The notes under the pieces: generated by a model
Seen by the model: only the letters and a program-made list of their open reading frames with translations
Databases searched by the model: none
Told to the model about the DNA's origin: nothing
Part shown: positions 43,458 to 51,318 of the stretch, one piece after another
How positions within the stretch are numbered: position 1 is the stretch's first letter
How the letters are laid out: every line of letters starts with the position of its first letter
Assembly: GCA_046309775.1 (NCBI GenBank)
Contig: JBKCOM010000062.1
Coordinates: 1-64,000 of the forward strand
Direction: 5' to 3'
Length of the DNA: 64,000 nucleotides
Source of the DNA: JAIXWP01 sp046309775
GTDB taxonomy: Bacteria; Bacteroidota; Bacteroidia; Flavobacteriales_D; Sanyastnellaceae
Translations under genes and position numbers: made by a program

Positions 43458-45332
43458 TTATCTGCCAATATAAATCATGAGTATCGAAATGTCACTCGGA
43501 TTTACTCCACTTATTCGGCTTGCCTGTCCCAAAGTCTCAGGACGAATTTTTTCTAGTTTCAATCTGGCTTCGGTACTTAGGCTATTCACTTTGCTGTAAT
43601 CGAAATTGATGGGCAGCGGAACGTGGTCGAGACGGCTTATTTTATCTGCGAGTTCGCGCTCTTTTGCGAGATATCCCTCGTATTTGATTTGAATTTCAGC
43701 TTGTTCAATGATTTCTGGTGCCAGGTCGGCATACTTGTCTGTCACGGAGACGCTAGGGGGAATGGTCTTAGCAATTTCTTCCAGTGAGATTTGGGGTCTG
43801 CTAACTAAAGTCGATAATTTGACCTTTTGGTTGATTTCAGCGGACCCATTAGAAGCCAATAGGGCGTTTATCTCGTTAGGCTCTATGGTGTACGACCCCA
43901 AGTGCTTAATGAGTTCGTTTTTGCCCACTAATTTTTGATTTATGCGTTCGAGGCGCTCGTCTGAAGCGAGTCCTATGGCATGTGCGAGTGGGGTGAGGCG
44001 CTCATCGGCATTGTCTTGACGCAAGAGGGTGCGATATTCTGCGCGTGATGTGAACATGCGGTACGGTTCATCCGTGCCCTTCGTAATGAGATCATCAATC
44101 AAGACGCCGATGTATGCTTGGTCGCGACGAAGAACGAATGGCGCTTCATTTCGAACGGTTAATGCGGCATTAATTCCTGCAATTAGGCCTTGGCAAGCCG
44201 CCTCTTCGTAGCCTGTGGTACCGTTGATTTGACCAGCGAAAAATAAGTAAGAGATATCCTTGGATTCGAGTGTGTGTTTGAGCTGATCTGGCGGAAAGAA
44301 GTCATATTCGATGGCATATCCAGGTCTAAACATAAGAGCGTTTTCGAAACCCGGAATCATTCGGAGTGCCTTGTATTGAACATCATCGGGAAGGCTTGTG
44401 GAGAAGCCGTTGACGTATATCTCTACTGTTTTCCAACCTTCTGGTTCTACGAATATTTGATGGCGATCCTTATCAGCGAATCGATTGATTTTGTCTTCTA
44501 TTGACGGACAATAACGAGGTCCCGCGCCTTGAATCCGCCCAGTAAACATGGGACTTTTCTCAAATCCTGTTTGTAAAATTTCATGAACGTTCTGGTTGGT
44601 GTATGTTATCCAGCAGCTTCGCTGGTGCTCTAGTGGCTTGCTGGAAGCGAGATAGGAGAATTTAACGGGTAGCTCATCACCTTTCTGCTCTTCCATTTTG
44701 CTGTAATCGAGGGATCTGCCGTCTATTCGGGGAGGGGTTCCTGTTTTGAGGCGGCCTGAGCGGAATCCCAGTGAAATAAGCTGTTCTGTAAGACCTTCTG
44801 CTCTGTTTTCTCCTATTCTTCCACCGCCAAACTGTTTCTCACCGATATGAATTACACCGTTAAGGAAGGTGCCATTGGTTAGAACAACAGACTTAGCTTT
44901 AAAGGTGATGCCCATTCCAGTCACGACCCCCGTCACCCTGTTATTCTCGACGATGATTTGTTTTACCATGTCCTGCCAGAAGTCTAGGTCAGGTACTGAT
45001 TCTAGCGCCAGTCTCCACTCTTCTGCGAATAACATTCGATCGTTTTGTGTACGGGGGCTCCACATAGCAGGACCCTTACTTCTATTGAGCATTCTGAACT
45101 GTATTGCGCTCTTGTCAGATACAATACCGCTCCAACCACCGAGAGCATCTATTTCTCTGACTATCTGTCCTTTAGCGATTCCGCCCATGGCAGGATTACA
45201 GCTCATTTGACCAATTTTGGTCATGTCCATTGTAATTAGAAGTGTGCGCATTCCGAGGCGTGCGGAAGCCGCGGAAGCTTCGTTTCCGGCATGGCCGGCA
45301 CCAACAACTATGACATCGTAGTCTGGATACAT
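43458..45332 (-). CDS. mnmG: tRNA uridine-5-carboxymethylaminomethyl(34) synthesis enzyme MnmG
   Basis: A 624-residue FAD enzyme (GidA) that with MnmE modifies the wobble uridine of several tRNAs. The FAD motif GAGHAG is at residues 11-16; MSCNPAMGGIAKG and GGRIGENRAEGL are family signatures. The middle contains LKTGTPPRIDGRSLDYSKM and GPRYCPSIEDKI; the C-terminus IRPETLGQASRISGVNPSDISILMIY is typical. It is often found near replication origins, which fits the parS site just upstream. ybeY lies 35 bp upstream on the same strand. No mnmE is seen in the window. Confidence 0.98.
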   Translation of the reverse strand: MYPDYDVIVVGAGHAGNEASAASARLGMRTLLITMDMTKIGQMSCNPAMGGIAKGQIVREIDALGGWSGIVSDKSAIQFRMLNRSKGPAMWSPRTQNDRMLFAEEWRLALESVPDLDFWQDMVKQIIVENNRVTGVVTGMGITFKAKSVVLTNGTFLNGVIHIGEKQFGGGRIGENRAEGLTEQLISLGFRSGRLKTGTPPRIDGRSLDYSKMEEQKGDELPVKFSYLASSKPLEHQRSCWITYTNQNVHEILQTGFEKSPMFTGRIQGAGPRYCPSIEDKINRFADKDRHQIFVEPEGWKTVEIYVNGFSTSLPDDVQYKALRMIPGFENALMFRPGYAIEYDFFPPDQLKHTLESKDISYLFFAGQINGTTGYEEAACQGLIAGINAALTVRNEAPFVLRRDQAYIGVLIDDLITKGTDEPYRMFTSRAEYRTLLRQDNADERLTPLAHAIGLASDERLERINQKLVGKNELIKHLGSYTIEPNEINALLASNGSAEINQKVKLSTLVSRPQISLEEIAKTIPPSVSVTDKYADLAPEIIEQAEIQIKYEGYLAKERELADKISRLDHVPLPINFDYSKVNSLSTEARLKLEKIRPETLGQASRISGVNPSDISILMIYIGR

Positions 45333-45341
45333 ATTTTAAAG

Positions 45342-45357
45342 TGTTCCACGTGAAACA
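45342..45357. promoter_or_regulatory. parS-type ParB binding site
   Basis: TGTTCCACGTGAAACA agrees with the widely conserved chromosomal parS consensus TGTTnCACGTGAAACA. It is palindromic apart from one base pair and lies in the 35-bp gap between mnmG and ybeY. No parA or parB gene lies in the window. Confidence 0.8.
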
Positions 45358-45367
45358 TTCGTTTTTA

Positions 45368-45793
45368 TCATTTTAGAGGGAACGACAGGAGGGCTTTTTC
45401 CTCCATTTTACGCATCATTTCAACCTCGTTTTTTTTCTTATCTTTAAAACCACAAAGATGTAGAACTCCATGAATTACAACACGTTGCAATTCATTTCGC
45501 AAAGATACACCATTTTTCAAAGCGTTCTCTTTGACCCTCGGAATACTTATAAAAAGATCTCCACTAACCTCGTTGTCATGTGAATAATCGAAGGTGATAA
45601 TATCCGTGTAGTAATCATGCTGGAGATAGGCCTTGTTCATTTCCAACAAGTACTCATCACTACAAAAGACATAAGTGAGCTCGCCCACTGTCTTACCATG
45701 GGAAAGCGCTATTTGTTCAATCCACTGCTTGTGAAGCCTCTTTTGAGGGAGAACAAAGGCAATATCTTCGTTATGAAAGCTTATTCGGGCCAT
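45368..45793 (-). CDS. ybeY: Endoribonuclease YbeY
   Basis: Starting at 45793 (MARISFHNEDIAF) gives 141 residues; a longer frame to 45850 adds an unlikely extension. It is the metal-dependent RNase for 16S rRNA 3' maturation and ribosome quality control. Motifs are ELTYVFCSDEYLLEMN, TDIITFDYS, GDLFISIPRV and the metal site VIHGVLHLCGFKDKK. The usual H-x3-H-x5-H signature has only its first two histidines here; the third place is held by lysine or aspartate. I recall such forms in other Bacteroidota. It is followed by the parS gap and mnmG. Confidence 0.93.
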   Translation of the reverse strand: MARISFHNEDIAFVLPQKRLHKQWIEQIALSHGKTVGELTYVFCSDEYLLEMNKAYLQHDYYTDIITFDYSHDNEVSGDLFISIPRVKENALKNGVSLRNELQRVVIHGVLHLCGFKDKKKNEVEMMRKMEEKALLSFPLK

Positions 45794-45878
45794 ATTGACC
45801 CCAAAGGTCGCCTGATAAGGTTGAGTTAATTTAAACACCTCAGAAATCAATCAAAAGGGAGTTGTTCAAAACGGAAAT

Positions 45879-45894
45879 GCCTCCGAAGGGAGGC
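45879..45894 (-). terminator. Stem-loop after the RsbW-like gene
   Basis: GCCTCC (45879-45884) pairs with GGAGGC (45889-45894) around GAAG. On the minus strand the T-content after it (ATTTCCGTTTTG) is modest, so it could be a weak terminator between the RsbW-like gene and ybeY. Confidence 0.45.
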
Positions 45895-45926
45895 TAATAT
45901 TGAAAATCGTAAATGAATTAAAGCGA

Positions 45927-46352
45927 CTAGGCTACAATCTTCTGTTCCAGAACAGCAAAACGAAGAATGCAAATGCGACCGTCGTCTTCAAAAGAACACT
46001 GGTCGGCGAGATTGCGCATAAGGAATACTCCGCGCCCGTGAGGCTTCTCGATATTCTCGGGAGCAGTTGGGTCTGGCAGATTTGTGTAATCGAATCCAGG
46101 CCCTTCATCCTCTACTCGGAATACCATGTCTTGACCATCAATTGTAAATGTGACACTCACCTGCTTCGATGCATCCAATTTGTTACCGTGTACAATCGCA
46201 TTGTTTACGGCTTCTGTCATCGCGATCAACAACTCGCCGTAAAAATCTTCTTTAACACGATATTCTGCGAAGACGTCATCGATAAGACGCTCCACTAAGG
46301 TAATGTTTTCAATTACGGATGGGAATTGTAAGGTTCTTTGATGCGCTGACAT
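45927..46352 (-). CDS. RsbW-like ATP-binding protein (anti-sigma factor kinase fold)
   Basis: Starting at 46352 (MSAHQRTLQFPSVIENI) gives 141 residues; the frame can extend to 46388. It is a lone GHKL/HATPase domain of the RsbW/SpoIIAB type. N-box: LIAMTEAVNNAIVHGN; G1: VEDEGPGFD; G2: GRGVFLMRNLAD. RsbW-type proteins bind sigma factors or phosphorylate anti-sigma antagonists. No sigma factor or antagonist gene is next door, so the partner is elsewhere. dprA is upstream on the same strand and ybeY downstream. Confidence 0.88.
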   Translation of the reverse strand: MSAHQRTLQFPSVIENITLVERLIDDVFAEYRVKEDFYGELLIAMTEAVNNAIVHGNKLDASKQVSVTFTIDGQDMVFRVEDEGPGFDYTNLPDPTAPENIEKPHGRGVFLMRNLADQCSFEDDGRICILRFAVLEQKIVA

Positions 46353-46448
46353 ATTCTTGGATTTATGTACGTTACACTCTGTACGCAAATTACACCCGCA
46401 AGTTTAAGAGTTTTTTGAATTGATACCTAACTTTTCTAACGGGGTTAT

Positions 46449-47588
46449 TCACATGGATAGTGACACCCCTGGAATAAGCTCGTACATCTTACCCGGCAAA
46501 GAGCGTACGGCCCCTTTAAACTCCATTTCGAGAAGTAGTTGGTTGGTAAAGGAAAGGTTATGCCCCGACTCGAGGCACAGTACATCAATTGAAATCCGTC
46601 CGCGCTCTTGCATGATTTTCCCGATTTTTTCTTCTTCGGCGCTCAACGAAATGAAAAGCTCTGGCTGATGCCCTCGTTTCTTTTTTTGGTCGTCTTGCTT
46701 TTCACCCCAGTTCATGTATTCCAACAAGTCGTCAGGGGAAGTAATGATTGCAGCAATATTCTTTCGAATGAGATTGTTACAGCCAGAACTATGCTTGTCA
46801 ATAGATCTGCCTGGAAAGGCGAAAACTTCTCTTCCGTAGGAATTTGCAATATGAGCAGTGATAATACTACCACCGCTCATGTCCGTTTCGACCACGATGG
46901 TGCAATCTCCAAGCCCTGCGATGATGCGATTGCGCGCAGGAAATAACTCGCGATCAGGGTTAGTGCCGCTAGGGAATTCAGTGAGTAGGCCTCCATTCGT
47001 GAGCATGTCTTTGGCCACCGATGTATGGAGAGGAGGGTATATGCGATCAAGACCATGTGCTAGGCAAGCCACGGTCGGCAAGGATAGCTTGAGCGCATTG
47101 CGATGGGCCGCTATATCTATCCCATAAGCGAGTCCGCTTACAACAAGAGGTTTTATTTCATGAAGCCCCTCCAAAAGCTCTTGAACCATTTGCTTTCCAT
47201 AAGATGTTGCTGCTCGCGTTCCAACCACACTAATGCTGTATGTCGGGTTCAAATCTACTTGTCCCTTCTTGAATAGATAAACGGGAGAATCATCACACGA
47301 CTTAAGGCGCTGTGGATAAAGTGAGGAAGTATAAAGAAGAACGTCAATCCCAAAGCGTTGCGCGAACTCGAACTCTTTGCGCGCCTGATCGCTGAAATCG
47401 TGGCTTTTAACCGCCTGAACGGTAAAGGGTCCGATGTCTGGAATCTTCATAAGGGCGCTTTTTTTCTCATGGAAAATTGCTCGCGCACTCCCACAAAAGG
47501 CAATGAGATTTTTGGCCTTGGATGGACCAATTCCTGGTATTAGCGTGAGTGCCATCATGCATATAGCTTCGTCAAATTCATCTTGCAT
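46449..47588 (-). CDS. dprA: DNA processing protein DprA (Smf family)
   Basis: A 379-residue protein from the start at 47588 (MQDEFDEAICMMALTLIPG); the frame upstream to 47633 adds a hydrophobic leader that is probably not translated. It loads RecA onto incoming single-stranded DNA in natural transformation. An N-terminal helix-hairpin-helix region (IPGIGPSKAKNLIAFCG) precedes the Rossmann-like core: SVVGTRAATSYGKQM, VVSGLAYGIDIAAHRNAL, ARNRIIAGLGDCTIVVE and MSGGSIITAHIA. A C-terminal winged-helix-like region follows. Together with the ComM-type gene at the left edge it suggests, but does not prove, competence. A terminator separates it from hemD. Confidence 0.95.
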   Translation of the reverse strand: MQDEFDEAICMMALTLIPGIGPSKAKNLIAFCGSARAIFHEKKSALMKIPDIGPFTVQAVKSHDFSDQARKEFEFAQRFGIDVLLYTSSLYPQRLKSCDDSPVYLFKKGQVDLNPTYSISVVGTRAATSYGKQMVQELLEGLHEIKPLVVSGLAYGIDIAAHRNALKLSLPTVACLAHGLDRIYPPLHTSVAKDMLTNGGLLTEFPSGTNPDRELFPARNRIIAGLGDCTIVVETDMSGGSIITAHIANSYGREVFAFPGRSIDKHSSGCNNLIRKNIAAIITSPDDLLEYMNWGEKQDDQKKKRGHQPELFISLSAEEEKIGKIMQERGRISIDVLCLESGHNLSFTNQLLLEMEFKGAVRSLPGKMYELIPGVSLSM

Positions 47589-47611
47589 GAGGCAAATAAA
47601 AAAAGGAAAGC

Positions 47612-47640
47612 AAAAAAAAAGGCCCGTATACATACGGGCC
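47612..47640 (-). terminator. Rho-independent terminator after hemD
   Basis: GGCCCGTA (47621-47628) pairs with TACGGGCC (47633-47640) around a 4-nt loop, and on the minus strand nine T residues follow (47620-47612). It ends the YraN-hemD operon before dprA. Confidence 0.9.
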
Positions 47641-47662
47641 GAATATGCAGGAATAAAAAAAC

Positions 47663-48409
47663 TTATTTGTTCTCCAAAATATACTGCTCAATTGCCATGC
47701 TCATGGATGGAGCTTTAGGGTTTGGTGCCATCACATCAATGCGCAATTTCGCGTCTTCCACAGCTTTTGCCGTTGTTGATCCAAAGACAGAAATGCGTGT
47801 GGTGTTCTGTTTGAAATCGGGAAAATTCTTGAATAAAGATTCTATATCTGAAGGAGAGAAAAAGACGAGCATATCGTACTTCACATCTGCCAAATCGCTA
47901 AGATCACTGCACACAGTGCGATACATAATAGCTTTGGTGTAGTCGATTTTATCCTTCTCCAACGCTTCTGGAATGCTTGGTTTAAGAATATCTGAGCAAG
48001 GCAACAAAAACTTTTCGCCCTTGTGCTTCTTGATGGATTCCATCAGCTCAGTAAAGGTGCTGTGACCAAAGAAAATTTTGCGCTTGCGAAACTGAATATA
48101 CTTCTGCAAATAGTAAGCAATGGCTTCAGACATACAGAAATACTTCATCGTTTCAGGAATGGTCAAACGCATTTCTTTCGCCAATCTGAAATAATGATCC
48201 ACAGCATTGCGGCTTGTGAAAATAACCGCAGAGTGTTCCAAAGGGTCAACTCTTTGTTGACGAAACTCAAGTGATTCTAGGCCTTCAACATGAATGAATG
48301 GGCGGTAATCAATCTTGAGCTTGTACTTTTTAGCCAACTCAGTGTAGGGATTCTTCTCCGCGCCCGGATCTTGCTGCGTGATCAGAATGGTCTTGATTTT
48401 TTCACCCAT
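47663..48409 (-). CDS. hemD: Uroporphyrinogen-III synthase
   Basis: A 248-residue cytoplasmic enzyme that closes and inverts ring D of hydroxymethylbilane. The two-lobed fold is visible through conserved stretches: ILITQQDPGAEKNPY, AVIFTSRNAVDHYF, MKYFCMSEAIAYYLQKYI, KFLLPCSDILKPSIPE, MLVFFSPSDIESLF and ISVFGSTTAKAVEDAKLRI. Sequence conservation is low across this family, but the order fits the Bacteroidota form. The DUF4271 gene lies 38 bp upstream, a pairing common in this phylum. hemH is about 20 kb away. Confidence 0.92.
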   Translation of the reverse strand: MGEKIKTILITQQDPGAEKNPYTELAKKYKLKIDYRPFIHVEGLESLEFRQQRVDPLEHSAVIFTSRNAVDHYFRLAKEMRLTIPETMKYFCMSEAIAYYLQKYIQFRKRKIFFGHSTFTELMESIKKHKGEKFLLPCSDILKPSIPEALEKDKIDYTKAIMYRTVCSDLSDLADVKYDMLVFFSPSDIESLFKNFPDFKQNTTRISVFGSTTAKAVEDAKLRIDVMAPNPKAPSMSMAIEQYILENK

Positions 48410-48447
48410 AATCTTGTTCTCCTAATCTGTTTTCTCCGGCTCTCCCT

Positions 48448-49125
48448 TTAGTACTGCGGGTTTCGAAACAATACTAACTTGGCCAAAACCAATAAGGGGA
48501 GAATTTCGAGGGTGCAAATGTAAAAAAAGATATAGAACGCTCCGACGTTTGAACGCAAAGCATTTATTAACCCCATGATAATTCTGTATGAAAATGATAA
48601 CATGAGCACGCCAAAAGAAGCATATAACACAACCAAAGCGCTTTGAACGGGAAGGTAACACGCCAACAACACCAAGGGAAGTAAGATGATACCAACAAAA
48701 CGATTGACCAAAAAAGTGATATATCGGTATTCACTCAGCGAAAAATCTCCGTGGGCAAGCCATTGAACAACACTCATGACAATCGCCTTGACAGGATAAA
48801 GAATCAAAATTACACCAACGATGGCCGCATAAAGAGGGAAACCAGTGAGCCAATTGAACTTGAGCAATTTAAAGCCACAATAGACCGCTAAACCAGCGAC
48901 AAGCGCAAATTGCAACGCGAGTAGCAAATATTCTTTAGGCGGATTAGACTCTTCTCGGATCACCTGGCGCATGTATCGCATACTGAAAGTGCTGCGCCAA
49001 GTATGCTTCAGCCTGGCAGGACTTTGATAACGCAAATAGGCAAGAATGCTTAGGCAAAAGACGAATACGAGAAACATCCATTCCTCTGATAATTGAGAAG
49101 CAGGTCTTTCAACGATTTCTCCCAT
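48448..49125 (-). CDS. DUF4271 domain membrane protein
   Basis: A 225-residue inner-membrane protein with about six hydrophobic segments (MFLVFVFCLSILAYL, LALQFALVAGLAVYCG, YAAIVGVILILYPVKAIVM, FVGIILLPLVLLACYL, LVVLYASFGVLML, FYIFFYICTLEILPLL). The Bacteroidota-only DUF4271 family often precedes hemD. Function is unknown; the link with heme synthesis is only by position. Only 8 bp separate it from the upstream pseudouridine synthase gene, so it is in the same operon. Confidence 0.88.
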   Translation of the reverse strand: MGEIVERPASQLSEEWMFLVFVFCLSILAYLRYQSPARLKHTWRSTFSMRYMRQVIREESNPPKEYLLLALQFALVAGLAVYCGFKLLKFNWLTGFPLYAAIVGVILILYPVKAIVMSVVQWLAHGDFSLSEYRYITFLVNRFVGIILLPLVLLACYLPVQSALVVLYASFGVLMLSFSYRIIMGLINALRSNVGAFYIFFYICTLEILPLLVLAKLVLFRNPQY

Positions 49126-49133
49126 TCGAGCAA

Positions 49134-49979
49134 CTATCGAATCATTTTTAAGAAACTAACCTCTTTCTCGGTAAGGTGGCGGTAGCGTCCGCGGGCCAGA
49201 TCCTTTTTTGTCAAACCAGCATACATCACGCGGTCAATCTTCTTTACAGTGTAACCAAGATGTTCAAACATCTTTTTTACAATTTGATTTTTTTCTTTGT
49301 GAATACGCACTCCGATTTGCCGGGGGTCATCGTTTACGAACTCTGCTTCTTCAGCATTGATATATCCCTCTTCAAGCTTCACGCCTTCTCGGATCTTTTG
49401 AAGATCTGTAGACTTAACCTTTTCTACGGTTTCTACATGATATAACTTGGGAAAGCCATGTTTGGGGCTAGTAAGTCGTTTTGCCATTTCGCCATCATTG
49501 GTGAATAACAAAAGCCCCGTAGTATTGCGATCGAGACGACCTACAGGATAGACGCGCTCTCTGCATGCATCCAAAACAAGTGTCATAACCGTTTTTCTCT
49601 CCATTGGATCCTCAGTGGTGGTAAGGTAGTCTTTTGGCTTATTCAACAACACATAGCGCAGAGCCTCAGGACGAAGAACGCGATCGTCGTATTTCACCAC
49701 ATCAACGCGAGGGTCAACTTTGGCGCCGAGCTCTGTTACCACTTTGCCATTGATGCTCACAAGCCCAAGCTCGATAAGCTTATCCGCTTCGCGACGTGAG
49801 GCGATTCCGGCGTTGGATAAAAAACGATTTAATCGCATAAGTCCCGCCTGCTCGGTCTTCGACACATAAGACTTTTTAGGAGTAAATGGCTTATTGAGTT
49901 TAGAATCTTTGGCGATTGCAGGTTTTCTTTTAGCCGCCTGATTTTTCGACCTTGGATTGGGTTTGCTTGATGAAGCCAT
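49134..49979 (-). CDS. rRNA pseudouridine synthase (RsuA/RluB/RluE/RluF family)
   Basis: A 281-residue RNA-modifying enzyme. A basic, low-complexity N-terminal tail (residues 1-45, rich in Lys, Ser, Pro) precedes the S4 domain (LMRLNRFLSNAGIASRREAD, about 47-90). The catalytic domain holds the active-site aspartate in VGRLDRNTTGLLLFTNDG (Asp150), then LTSPKHGFPKLYHVET and IHKEKNQIVKKMFEHLGY. Closest in layout to RluB/RsuA, but the exact target cannot be read from sequence. It lies between YraN and DUF4271 genes. Confidence 0.95.
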   Translation of the reverse strand: MASSSKPNPRSKNQAAKRKPAIAKDSKLNKPFTPKKSYVSKTEQAGLMRLNRFLSNAGIASRREADKLIELGLVSINGKVVTELGAKVDPRVDVVKYDDRVLRPEALRYVLLNKPKDYLTTTEDPMERKTVMTLVLDACRERVYPVGRLDRNTTGLLLFTNDGEMAKRLTSPKHGFPKLYHVETVEKVKSTDLQKIREGVKLEEGYINAEEAEFVNDDPRQIGVRIHKEKNQIVKKMFEHLGYTVKKIDRVMYAGLTKKDLARGRYRHLTEKEVSFLKMIR

Positions 49980-50012
49980 TGTATTGTGAATTTCGGCGCA
50001 AAGGTACTGGTA

Positions 50013-50387
50013 TTATGCCATCGGCCAAAAAGCATCTTCAAAGTGATCGATCTTCAGCTCATTATTGGGAAAATTAATAATGGAGACTATATCAAATCTT
50101 GGCTCCATTTGGTTGGTCATTTTTCGAATGTAGTAATGTGCCGCTCGAAGAATGTGTTGTTGCTTTTTACGGTTTACGGCCTCCCAAGGCTCTGCGAATG
50201 CATTACTGTGTCTTGTCTTGACCTCAATAAAAACAACATATTTACCAGAAGTGGCAATGATGTCAATTTCAAGCTTACCAGCAACCCAATTCCGCTCAAG
50301 AATTTTGTAGCCTTTTTTGACAAGAAAATCTACCGCCTCTTCCTCACCTTTGGCTCCTTTAATTTTGTTTTCTGTTTTATTATGCAT
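50013..50387 (-). CDS. YraN family (UPF0102) nuclease-like protein
   Basis: A 124-residue protein with the restriction-endonuclease-like core: GAKGEEEAVDFLVKKGYKIL, then GKLEIDIIATSGKYVVFIEVKTRH, which shows the E-D-x-ExK order of that fold. Family role is unproven; it is often linked to Holliday-junction or competence DNA processing by neighbourhood only. It is probably the first gene of the operon running through hemD. Its start codon overlaps that of the divergent gene within the palindrome ATGCAT (50382-50387). Confidence 0.92.
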   Translation of the reverse strand: MHNKTENKIKGAKGEEEAVDFLVKKGYKILERNWVAGKLEIDIIATSGKYVVFIEVKTRHSNAFAEPWEAVNRKKQQHILRAAHYYIRKMTNQMEPRFDIVSIINFPNNELKIDHFEDAFWPMA

Positions 50388-51266
50388 GTCAAAAGATTTG
50401 AAGCAAAAGAACGCATACTGAAAATCATATCTTATGCCTTCTTATTCGTTCCTATGTTGGGAATATGTCAGGATGAAGAACGCAAATCGCCGTTAGATTT
50501 ATTGGGTAATCGTGAAGGACAAATGTTCTTTACTTGGGGATATAATCGCGCTTTTTACGATGAGTCAGATATTCACTTTAAAGGCGATGGTTTTGATTTT
50601 ACTCTTTACGAAGTGGATGCAGAGGACATGCCCGAAACCTTCAAACCATCGGTTTACTTTGACCCTACGAAACTCACTATTCCACAATTTAATTTTCGCC
50701 TCGGATATTATATAAAAAAGAGCACAGCGATATCGCTTGGATGGGATCACATGAAGTATCACGTGATTACGACCCAAAGGGTAAAGATGTCTGGTTATGT
50801 GGATGAACGATTCAACCCTGGAGGAGATATGGTAGGCACATTCAATGACGAATGGGTTGTGATTACCCCCAATTTTGTTGACCTTCACCATAGCGATGGA
50901 TTCAATTTTGTACGATTTGCAATTGAACAGAGACTGCCACTTTGGATGAGCAAGAATGGAAAACACATGCTAGCGGCGAATGGTGCGGCGAGTGTTGGTT
51001 TTATGCTGCCTTGGACAGATTTTACATTTTTCGGCGTGCATTATCGCAACAAACCTCACGTAGCAGGTTATGGCTACAGCTTGGCAATGGGAATGAGGTT
51101 TGAATTTTTCAAGCACTTCTTCATTCAAGGAAACATGCAACTGGGAAAGACCAACCTTGTTGACATTATGCTACAAGATCATTTAGATAGCAGGGCCTCT
51201 CAGAAGATAGATTTTTTCGAACGAAGCTGGGCTTTTGGATGTTATTTCCCAATTGTAAAAAAATAA
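50382..51266 (+). CDS. Exported protein, probable outer-membrane beta-barrel
   Basis: A 294-residue protein with a signal peptide (MHVKRFEAKERILKIISYAF...GICQ; start ATG at 50382). The mature protein has strand-like stretches (GQMFFTWGYNR, QFNFRLGYYIKKSTAISLGW, HMLAANGAASVGFMLPW, GYSLAMGMRFEFF) and ends in a strand-like YFPIVKK, fitting a small barrel, but no family is recognised. Translation starts in the same hexamer as the divergent YraN gene, so its promoter must lie inside YraN. A terminator follows. Confidence 0.75.
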   Translation: MHVKRFEAKERILKIISYAFLFVPMLGICQDEERKSPLDLLGNREGQMFFTWGYNRAFYDESDIHFKGDGFDFTLYEVDAEDMPETFKPSVYFDPTKLTIPQFNFRLGYYIKKSTAISLGWDHMKYHVITTQRVKMSGYVDERFNPGGDMVGTFNDEWVVITPNFVDLHHSDGFNFVRFAIEQRLPLWMSKNGKHMLAANGAASVGFMLPWTDFTFFGVHYRNKPHVAGYGYSLAMGMRFEFFKHFFIQGNMQLGKTNLVDIMLQDHLDSRASQKIDFFERSWAFGCYFPIVKK

Positions 51267-51267
51267 A

Positions 51268-51297
51268 AAGGCCACTTTGCAAAAGCAAAATGGCCTT
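51268..51297. terminator. Bidirectional terminator between convergent genes
   Basis: AAGGCCA-CTTTGC (51268-51280) pairs with GCAAAA-TGGCCTT (51285-51297), one mismatch, loop AAAA. A-rich flank on the left; T-rich stretch on the right. It serves the exported protein gene and the coiled-coil gene. Confidence 0.7.
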
Positions 51298-51318
51298 GTA
51301 TCTTTTTCTAAATCCAGA

